Source of the DNA: Desulfobacterales bacterium
Lineage (GTDB): Bacteria > Desulfobacterota > DSM-4660 > Desulfatiglandales > Desulfatiglandaceae
Length of the DNA stretch: 7,864 bases
Direction of reading: 5' to 3'
Assembly: GCA_021107495.1 (NCBI GenBank)
Contig: JAIOSR010000049.1
Span: forward strand, 1 to 7,864
Made by a program: the position numbers and the translations under genes. Of the stretch, positions 1 to 5,201 are shown piece after piece. Position 1 is the first letter of the stretch. The number at the start of each line of letters is the position of its first letter. Below the pieces are notes generated by a model. It was not told where the DNA came from. It searched no databases and saw only the letters and a program-made list of their open reading frames with translations.

Positions 1-99
1 GGTAAAACTGCCCGCAAGCAGAAAGAACCCCAGGCACAGAAAAAAAAGAGCACACCTTCCAAAACCTTTTTCAACTTGATTCCCGGTTGTTTTGTACAT
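1..99 (-). CDS. N-terminal fragment of an exported protein, candidate GspD secretin
   Basis: Only the first 33 codons are in the window; the gene runs off the left edge. The reading starts at an ATG (99-97) preceded by a purine-rich AGGGAG at about 108-103. The peptide has a polar, basic N-terminal stretch (MYKTTGNQVEKGFGR) followed by a hydrophobic run of about 16 residues (CALFFLCLGFFLLAGSF), which is the shape of a Sec signal peptide or a single membrane anchor. It is the next co-directional gene after the gspA/gspB-like pair in a T2SS operon, and no secretin gene is seen elsewhere in the window, so GspD is the best guess. GspC, with a short cytoplasmic tail and one anchor, is the main alternative. 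The existence of a coding start is fairly well supported; the identity is inference from context only. Confidence 0.5.
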   Translation of the reverse strand, partial: MYKTTGNQVEKGFGRCALFFLCLGFFLLAGSFT

Positions 100-232
100 A
101 ATCTCCCTGTTTTCCTTACCCTACCGTTGCATAAACAACACGGCTTAGTATTACTAAAAAGCATTACGCACCAAGGTTTCCGCTCGTTTTCACAGGCATT
201 TTAGGTCATCACTATTTGTGAGCTCGAGCAAG

Positions 233-307
233 GCCCTCGAAAGCGCAGTGTTGTTTACCTTCGGTCTTCGCTACGCTATGCCCCGACAAGTCGGGAAAGC
301 CGAGGGC
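233..307. repeat. Inverted-repeat-bounded 75-bp element with internal hairpin
   Basis: The stretch begins with GCCCTCG (233-239) and ends with CGAGGGC (301-307), a perfect 7-bp inverted pair. It contains a perfect CCCGAC-AA-GTCGGG hairpin at 282-295. The layout is that of a short palindromic extragenic element of REP or small MITE style. No target-site duplication could be recognised and there is no second copy in the window, so the assignment rests on structure alone. Confidence 0.4.
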
Positions 308-324
308 ACCGCATCTCCTTTGTT

Positions 325-365
325 GTCAAGGGTTCGCAGTAGAGTACTACGGCTTCACCCTTGAC
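325..365. repeat. 41-nt imperfect hairpin in the gspB-like downstream spacer
   Basis: Perfect 9-bp outer arms GTCAAGGGT (325-333) and ACCCTTGAC (357-365) enclose an inner stem GC-A-GTAG with an AGTA loop pairing to CTAC-G-GC (one A/G mismatch). A small asymmetric internal loop separates the two stems. An alternative partner exists: AGGGTTCGCAG (329-339) can pair with CTGCAGAACCCT (375-386) apart from one bulged base, which would exclude the first fold. There is no downstream T-run on either strand, so a rho-independent terminator is unlikely. Whether it works as RNA or is only a mobile or extragenic repeat cannot be decided from one copy. Confidence 0.6.
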
Positions 366-407
366 GCCTCAGATCTGCAGAACCCTCAACTTTTGCAACG
401 CTAGGGT

Positions 408-1067
408 TTATTCCGTGTTTCCTGTTATTTTTTTAAACTCGGACAACCCTCGCAGCTTTTGGAGGTCAGCGTCTTTCCGGGCCCATTCAATGGCTGATTT
501 GTCTAATGAGACGGCCTTTTTCAGGTAGGCCAGGCTCATTTTTATCTCACCCATGACGGCACAGACGCACGCCAGATTATAATAAGGGTCAACATTTGCC
601 GGTTTTAGCCGGATGGCCTTTTCAAAACTGCTGCGGGCAGCGGTAAAATCTCTGTCATGAATAAATATAACCCCTAAGTTGTTAAGTGCGTCCACATAAC
701 CCGGATCTAATCTGAGTGTTTCACGATACAGTCTTTTTGCATCCCTCAACCTGCCGCTCTTGTGAAAAAGCCTTGCTTTATTATATATTTTTATTGGATC
801 AGCAATAGATACGAGAGACGCCTTTGGTATGGCCTTTTTGAATTTATGCTCGGATGTTGTCGTAATTGCCGGATCCTTAAAAGCAAACCAATAATATATA
901 CCAAAAGCAACTGAAATGAAGATAAAAATTATAGCAGTCCACAAAACCAAATTTCCGGGAAAAAGGCGTCCCTTTTTTGCAGGCCGTGAAGTAACCCCAC
1001 TATACTCTTGATAATTTGTCTCTCTCTGTTTTTGAGCCTTTTTCAATGCCTCATTAATGTAGCTCAT
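408..1067 (-). CDS. GspB-like inner-membrane protein with TPR repeats
   Basis: A 219-residue protein. The N-terminus MSYINEALKKAQKQRE matches the cytoplasmic motif found at the start of GspB/ExeB-type proteins (MSxIxxALKKAxxER pattern, from family knowledge). One membrane segment follows at about residues 39-61, so the rest should be periplasmic. Instead of the usual proline-rich linker and GspB C-terminal domain, residues about 92-192 form roughly three TPR units: the first ends TLRLDP, the second is YVDALNNLGVIF...FEKAIRLKP, the third is YYNLACVCAVMG...KKAVSLD. A degenerate tail follows (EWARKDADLQKLRGLSEF). The gene begins 18 nt after the gspA-like stop, with a strong Shine-Dalgarno (AAGGAAGG, 1077-1070). 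ExeB works with ExeA in placing the secretin in the envelope; here the TPRs may supply the partner-binding surface. The GspB label is solid for the N-terminus only. A generic TPR protein is the alternative. Confidence 0.8.
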   Translation of the reverse strand: MSYINEALKKAQKQRETNYQEYSGVTSRPAKKGRLFPGNLVLWTAIIFIFISVAFGIYYWFAFKDPAITTTSEHKFKKAIPKASLVSIADPIKIYNKARLFHKSGRLRDAKRLYRETLRLDPGYVDALNNLGVIFIHDRDFTAARSSFEKAIRLKPANVDPYYNLACVCAVMGEIKMSLAYLKKAVSLDKSAIEWARKDADLQKLRGLSEFKKITGNTE

Positions 1068-1069
1068 TG

Positions 1070-1077
1070 CCTTCCTT
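1070..1077 (-). promoter_or_regulatory. Ribosome binding site of the gspB-like gene
   Basis: On the minus strand AAGGAAGG ends 2 nt before the ATG at 1067; counting from its AAGGA part the spacing is 5 nt. It is among the clearest Shine-Dalgarno sequences in the window and fixes the start of the gspB-like gene. Confidence 0.7.
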
Positions 1078-1085
1078 TATAAGCC

Positions 1086-2657
1086 TCACTTCCCCTCAAA
1101 CTGATATAATAAGGCCCTTGTCCTGGGACCAACGACCCCATCTGCCAGTAAACCAAAATCCCTTTGAAACCTGGTAACTTCAGCATACGTTGATTTATCA
1201 TAAATTCCTGTAGTATTAATAAGATATCCTATCTCACTTAGTATCTTCTGAATATTCATTACATCCGGACCTCTAACCCCTTCAACCAGAGGGTTGCTGA
1301 TATCTTTGAACGGATATATCCATGAAACACTTCTTCCCCAGTGGTCCAGGATAAAACTTGTCATAACCTGCCGTTCATTGCCCTCTGCATCTATAGTGAT
1401 GGCGCCGTCATCTGTCGTTTTTCGGATTACGAGATAGTTCCGGGCCGGAGAGGAAGAGGAAGGTGATCCTGCTACCTTTACCCTGAAAGGCTTTTTGAAC
1501 ATCACGTAGTATTCCGGCCCGATATTGAGTTCTACCAGGCCTAAATGAATCTGATTCGAATCATAGCTGCCTTCGCCGTTTATGGTATCGAAAAGATCGT
1601 AGAGTGTTGAAGCACTCTTCTTGCCATCGAGAAATAACTCCGGGGTCTTATTCAAGGACTTATGATTTACAGAAATACTATTCATGGGTTTTACAACGGC
1701 AGTCTTTTCAACATCTGAAGGCGGGCCTAAAATGGCATCCCTGAAGTTCCATCCGGCAAGGGCCGCGGCAATGACTATTAAAGTTAAAAGAATAGCCGAT
1801 CTGATCTTTTTGCCGGACGAACCGGACACAAGGGGGTCGGCCTTTAAGTCTCCGCGAATATCCCGGATGGCTTTCCCTATCATTTGTTTTGTTATATTAT
1901 GGCTTTCCTTGGTGTATGCGATGAGGAGCGCCCTGTCACATACGGCATTAATCCGTCTCGGATTACCCCTGGAGTAAGCATAGATTTTTTCACATGCATT
2001 CCGGGTGAAAGCAAGATCTCCCCGGCTACCTGCCACTACCAGTCTATGTGCAACATACGCCTGGATATCCTTATGATCCAGGGGCTTCAGATGATATCGC
2101 ACTGTAATGCGCTCATCCAATTGTTTGAGGGAGTTTGTTGAAAGAATTTTGTTTAGTTCGGGTTGTCCGACAAGAACAATTTGAATCAGTTTTTCCTTTT
2201 CCGTTTCAAGATTGGACAGCATCCGTATCTGCTCAAGAACTTTATGGGAAAGATTTTGAGCTTCATCTATTAAGATCACTGCATTTCCGCCATTGCTGAA
2301 AGTAGAAAGAAGGAAATTATTCAGGGCATCAATATAATCCTTTTTGCTCTTGCCTGAGGGATCCGTCTCAATGCCGAATTCCTGATTTATTGCGATTAGC
2401 AGCTCCCTGTCCGAGATAAATGAATTAAATACCAGAGCGCTCCGGGTTGAGGCATTCAGGCGGCTGAGAAAGGCGCGGCAGAGGGTGGTCTTTCCCGTTC
2501 CGATACCCCCTGTTATGGTAACAAAGCCCTTTCTCTCGTTGACCCCATAAAGGAGGTGGTCGAGGGCCTCTTTATGATAAAGACTCAGGAACAGGTATCG
2601 TGGGTCCGGTGTTAAATTAAACGGACTTTCTTTGAAACCAAAGTATGAATAGTACAT
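1086..2657 (-). CDS. gspA: GspA/ExeA-family AAA+ ATPase with peptidoglycan-binding domain
   Basis: 523 residues from the chosen ATG. The N-terminal signature YFGFKESPFNLTPDPRY is typical of ExeA-type ATPases. Walker A is GGIGTGKTT (50-58), Walker B is AVILIDE (126-132), a sensor-like LVGQPEL lies at 162-168, a conserved DERITVRYHL at 181-190, and a sensor-2-like GNPRRINAVCDRA at 231-243. One membrane segment at about 287-303 puts the ATPase in the cytoplasm and the rest in the periplasm. A middle domain (about 340-450) sits where GspA proteins carry a peptidase-C39-like fold, but no cysteine is present there. The C-terminus (about 458-520) is a peptidoglycan-binding type 1 domain ending FQRDFGLLADGVVGPRTR. 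In Aeromonas, ExeA with ExeB helps the secretin assemble through the cell wall (family knowledge). The frame also opens at a TTG (2699), adding 14 residues; I prefer the ATG because family proteins usually begin at MYxxYFGF. Neither start has a good Shine-Dalgarno. Confidence 0.9.
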   Translation of the reverse strand: MYYSYFGFKESPFNLTPDPRYLFLSLYHKEALDHLLYGVNERKGFVTITGGIGTGKTTLCRAFLSRLNASTRSALVFNSFISDRELLIAINQEFGIETDPSGKSKKDYIDALNNFLLSTFSNGGNAVILIDEAQNLSHKVLEQIRMLSNLETEKEKLIQIVLVGQPELNKILSTNSLKQLDERITVRYHLKPLDHKDIQAYVAHRLVVAGSRGDLAFTRNACEKIYAYSRGNPRRINAVCDRALLIAYTKESHNITKQMIGKAIRDIRGDLKADPLVSGSSGKKIRSAILLTLIVIAAALAGWNFRDAILGPPSDVEKTAVVKPMNSISVNHKSLNKTPELFLDGKKSASTLYDLFDTINGEGSYDSNQIHLGLVELNIGPEYYVMFKKPFRVKVAGSPSSSSPARNYLVIRKTTDDGAITIDAEGNERQVMTSFILDHWGRSVSWIYPFKDISNPLVEGVRGPDVMNIQKILSEIGYLINTTGIYDKSTYAEVTRFQRDFGLLADGVVGPRTRALLYQFEGK

Positions 2658-2720
2658 AGGCTTTTTTAATCTATATTCGCTAAAGAGGTAATAGCTCAAT
2701 ATTTAGGGGAAGAGGACTAT

Positions 2721-2806
2721 CAGGGCGCAAGGCATAGGGCATAAGGCGCAGGGCATTTATAAATGCGAATTTTTCCTATTTCCTTGCGCCCTGCGCCCTT
2801 CGCCTT
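2721..2806. repeat. Paired, inverted arrays of a degenerate heptamer (consensus ARGGCRY)
   Basis: The left array (2722-2756, plus strand) is five consecutive 7-mers, all of the form ARGGCRY (for example AGGGCGC, AAGGCAT, AGGGCAT). The right array (2772-2806) is five 7-mers in the opposite orientation: AAGGCGA, AGGGCGC twice, then the diverged AAGGAAA and TAGGAAA. The arms can pair; a perfect 12-bp inverted match joins 2721-2732 and 2782-2793. At the inner edge of the left array lies a perfect 14-bp palindrome, GCATTTATAAATGC (2753-2766). The whole sits in the spacer between gspM and gspA, with no open frame across it worth calling. No T-run follows, so a terminator role is not obvious. Confidence 0.75.
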
Positions 2807-2887
2807 AAGCCACACTGAGATGGTTCACAAGAGCCACTCACACTATATAAATCTTCCTCCTATGTATTGAACTGAGACCTAAAGACT

Positions 2888-3409
2888 TTATGCCTGGCGA
2901 AAAGTCACAACTTGTAAAACGGCATCTATATAGCCGGATTCTCTTTTATTCTCCTTAATAGAGATCCTTTTGAGGAGAATAGCATTCCCTGACAATTCAA
3001 CACGGTAAAGATAGTCAACTAATTGTTTTAAAGTAATTCCTTCCAGTTTTATCTCAACCATTGTTTCCTTGTAAGGGCCCGTACTTTGCATTTCGGAAGG
3101 CTTCATGTATTTAATATTATCCTTCACTGTGGTATCACCTGCCGTTTTTTCAAGAAAAGAGAAAAGCGTAAACCCCTTTTTACGTTTTTCAATTATACTC
3201 CTTATTCCCAGAGAACTTTTTTTGTAAGCCTGATATTCAGCGCTCAGAGCAGAGATCTCTTCAAAAACCTTCTCCTTAGACCTGCATACGTTCTCAAGGC
3301 GTTCTCTTTTTTGAAAAAAGGGTATAATAATAAATTGAAGCAGACAGAAAATTACAACAGCACATAAGGCCGTTGATACAAAATATTTTTCTCGTTTTGA
3401 TAAATTCAT
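2888..3409 (-). CDS. gspM: Type II secretion inner-membrane platform protein GspM (PilO-like)
   Basis: 173 residues from the chosen ATG. A short basic cytoplasmic start (MNLSKREKYF) precedes one membrane helix at about 12-30, a charged, probably coiled-coil stretch at about 34-78, and a C-terminal ferredoxin-like part (about 84-173) with the alternation ETMVEIKLEGITLKQLVDYLYRVE...ILLKRISIKE...IDAVLQVVTF. This is the architecture of GspM/PilO, which pairs with GspL in the inner membrane to hold the GspE motor. Length fits GspM (about 160-180). The frame stays open upstream to a TTG at 3544, adding 45 basic, low-hydrophobicity residues not expected in GspM. The ATG at 3409 is preferred because it gives the correct topology, with only a weak AAAGAGAA upstream. 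Identity rests on fold pattern and on position directly after gspL, as sequence conservation in this family is low. Confidence 0.85.
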   Translation of the reverse strand: MNLSKREKYFVSTALCAVVIFCLLQFIIIPFFQKRERLENVCRSKEKVFEEISALSAEYQAYKKSSLGIRSIIEKRKKGFTLFSFLEKTAGDTTVKDNIKYMKPSEMQSTGPYKETMVEIKLEGITLKQLVDYLYRVELSGNAILLKRISIKENKRESGYIDAVLQVVTFRQA

Positions 3410-3689
3410 TACGTTCTCTTTACAAAAAAATGAGTCTGCCTTTCCAGTGCGCTTCTGCCTGCCATAAATAAAAACATTTCTCACGCCCAGCCTGTCCCGC
3501 CCATTCGGGGCTCTCTTCGTTCGCTTGAGACGCAGAGCTATCAAAGTTAAATAGAGCTTTTGTTATGTTAACCGTAAATATCAGGACATTCGTTCAACGG
3601 AGTATTGATGAAAATGAATTTTCTGTACCAAAAATTATTCTCTTTCTCTGCGTTCTCTGCGCCTCTGCGTGAGATACATCTCTTTTTCA
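3410..3689. other. 280-nt gspL-gspM spacer with repeat-like sequence
   Basis: An unusually long gap inside an otherwise compact operon. The part at 3410-3545 is open in the gspM frame but encodes an arginine/lysine-rich peptide with no membrane or domain character, and looks like extragenic DNA. It contains a CCCG-CCCATT-CGGG hairpin (3496-3509) and one CGCAGAG (3531-3537). The part at 3546-3640 is AT-rich and featureless. The part at 3646-3669 holds three CTCTGCG copies. GAGAT-AC-ATCTC (3671-3682) is a short palindrome next to the gspL stop codon. No promoter for gspM could be supported. Confidence 0.55.
3646..3669. repeat. Short tandem CTCTGCG/CGCAGAG repeat after gspL
   Basis: Three perfect copies of CTCTGCG (3646-3652, 3655-3661, 3663-3669) at spacings of 9 and 8 nt. 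Read on the transcribed strand they are CGCAGAG units separated by one or two bases. A fourth copy in the opposite orientation (CGCAGAG, 3531-3537) lies 108 nt away. CGCAGAG-type extragenic repeats occur in many environmental bacterial genomes (recall, not checked). The array starts 20 nt beyond the gspL stop. Confidence 0.6.
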
Positions 3690-5192
3690 TCACTGTGCCC
3701 GCTGCAATTTTATCTCAAACTTAACTCGTTTGCCTGTCCGATCAAGATTTGCCGAACTGATTGTAGCATGACTAAAAAAGACGGAAGATTCCAGTCCGTT
3801 CTTGATATTATCAACCGTGTTAAATGTATCCGTGTACCCAGTGATACGAACTGTGTCAGGATCAATTACCATGCGGATTATATGCACATTCAGTGAGCCG
3901 GGAACACGTTGGGATATATCCTTTAAAATGTCAAGGACCTTTCCTGCCCCCTTCATTCCCGGGTGTGACACGGCAGATCTTTTTGCCTCACTCAGCTTGA
4001 CTTTCAGTTGCTGCAGAGGATCTACAATCCTCTTGACTTCCGGAAACGTCTGTTTAAATACCTCCGTGATTTTATGGTCCAGCATCCTATTCCTTTTTTC
4101 CATAAAATAGTAATCCACACCGAGATCAACGGCAACAAAAACGAGTATGACCAAAAAAAGGATGACGGACCTTCGAATTTCTTTCTTAAGGCCGGAATGC
4201 TGCTTTTTTATTTCGAATTCATCTTTCCTGAAATTGAAACCCTGGCCGTGTCTGCTATCCCGTAAAGCAAGTGCAAGTGCGCCATTCATCAATGCAGGAT
4301 TCCAGTTTTCGGAAATATCCTCGTCCATGTGAACCCGTTTATCCCGGCCAAGGTTGATATGTTCTGCCGGAATTTTAAAAAAACGGCTTAGAAGGCCCTC
4401 TGTTTCCGGATTAAGGGCGCTGGTTCCGGTAAAAAAAATCCTTTTGGGACGAACGGTTTCATTTTTTTGTGATGCAAAGGCATGGATGGTATTTTCAACC
4501 ATTGCACAAAGAGACAAAAGATTTGACTTAAATTGCACTGGTGTTCGGGTGTCAGTCTTTTTGCCATTGCCGATACCGGGAATGGTTGGGGGAATGGAAA
4601 GGCCATTCAGGGCGAACGTTCGAATCAAGACAACCCTTCTTTTGAGATAAAGCGCCATTGTTGCCATTTTCTCATTTATCTCAATGTAAATCCCGTCTTC
4701 CGGTGTCCCTTCCTGTCTTAAAAGCCATGAGACGACAGGGACACCCCTTATGTCCAAAATATCGGGATCGATTCCTTGGCTGTTAATTTGTTCTAAATAT
4801 TTGGAAATTAATGACTTTTTAACTGAGACAGCTAAAATTTCACTGTGCCCCGAGCGTTTATTGACGGTAAAATCTAATACCATTTCTTCTATCGGGAAAG
4901 GCAGCATCTGCTCGATTTCAAATGGAAGGGTCTGCCTGATCTTTTTGGTGTCCCTGAAGGGCATTTGAAGATTTCGGTACGATGCCTCCTCTCCGGGAAT
5001 TGCAGTGATGCAGATATCATTAGCATGGCCTATGCGGTCAAGAAGCGACTTCATGGCATCGTCAAAGCCATCATTTCCTTCAATCTCAACCCGGTCGCAT
5101 CCTGTGACCTGATACCTCTTCGGGTCACCCTTGACCTGGACCGCTGTGATCGCATCATCACTGATTTCAAGACCTAAGATTATTTTTGGCAT
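3690..5192 (-). CDS. gspL: Type II secretion platform protein GspL (PilM-like actin fold plus periplasmic domain)
   Basis: 500 residues. The N-terminal half is a PilM/GspL actin-like cytoplasmic domain: it begins KIILGLEISDDAITAVQV, then shows LPFEIEQMLPFPIEEMVLDF (89-108), LDIRGVPVVSWLL (146-158), RIFFTGTSAL (251-260) and NPALMNGALALAL (298-310). A juxtamembrane FNFRKDEF precedes one membrane helix (about 341-359). The periplasmic part has the GspL-typical FPEVKRIVDPLQQLKVKL (383-400) and a ferredoxin-like end (about 415-500). GspL binds the secretion ATPase GspE through its cytoplasmic domain and GspM through its periplasmic part (family knowledge). At 500 residues it is longer than the roughly 390-400 of enterobacterial GspL. 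The start lies 9 nt after the gspK stop without a strong Shine-Dalgarno, so translation is probably coupled. Confidence 0.92.
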   Translation of the reverse strand: MPKIILGLEISDDAITAVQVKGDPKRYQVTGCDRVEIEGNDGFDDAMKSLLDRIGHANDICITAIPGEEASYRNLQMPFRDTKKIRQTLPFEIEQMLPFPIEEMVLDFTVNKRSGHSEILAVSVKKSLISKYLEQINSQGIDPDILDIRGVPVVSWLLRQEGTPEDGIYIEINEKMATMALYLKRRVVLIRTFALNGLSIPPTIPGIGNGKKTDTRTPVQFKSNLLSLCAMVENTIHAFASQKNETVRPKRIFFTGTSALNPETEGLLSRFFKIPAEHINLGRDKRVHMDEDISENWNPALMNGALALALRDSRHGQGFNFRKDEFEIKKQHSGLKKEIRRSVILFLVILVFVAVDLGVDYYFMEKRNRMLDHKITEVFKQTFPEVKRIVDPLQQLKVKLSEAKRSAVSHPGMKGAGKVLDILKDISQRVPGSLNVHIIRMVIDPDTVRITGYTDTFNTVDNIKNGLESSVFFSHATISSANLDRTGKRVKFEIKLQRAQ

Positions 5193-5201
5193 ACCGGAAT
5201 A

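Larger units (their letters stand above)
100..407. other. 308-nt non-coding spacer rich in inverted repeats
   Basis: This stretch separates the gspB-like gene from the next exported gene. I see no credible coding region. It contains a 41-nt hairpin (325-365), a compact hairpin CCCGAC-AA-GTCGGG (282-295) nested inside a GCCCTCG/CGAGGGC inverted pair (233-239 and 301-307), the palindromes CAGATCTG (370-377) and TTAGTA-T-TACTAA (145-157), and a GCTCGAGC palindrome near 222-229. None of the hairpins is followed by a T-run in the direction of transcription, so none reads as an intrinsic terminator. No convincing sigma70-type promoter was found upstream of the gene starting at 99. The composition resembles extragenic repeat elements rather than a single regulatory site. 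Confidence 0.6.

Noticed and set aside
100..180. Promoter for the gene starting at 99 (TTGGTG with TAATAC)
   Set aside because: Spacing is 15 nt and both hexamers match the consensus weakly.
2721..2806. CRISPR array interpretation of the heptamer arrays
   Set aside because: Units are 7 nt and contiguous with no spacers, and no cas genes are present.
2829..2870. Possible sigma70 promoter (TATATA at about 2844-2849 minus strand) upstream of gspA
   Set aside because: The matching -35 (GTTCAA) is poor and AT-rich hexamers are easily found by chance; not strong enough to annotate.
3671..3685. GAGAT-AC-ATCTC followed by TTTTT, resembling a plus-strand intrinsic terminator
   Set aside because: The stem is only 5 bp with a 2-nt loop, AT-rich, and no plus-strand gene exists to terminate.
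4388..4606. Open frames on both strands inside gspL, gspK, gspJ and gspA (for example 4388-4606 minus, 1684-1977 plus)
   Set aside because: They overlap well-supported T2SS genes, have no ribosome binding sites or domain character, and their composition is that of an out-of-frame reading.
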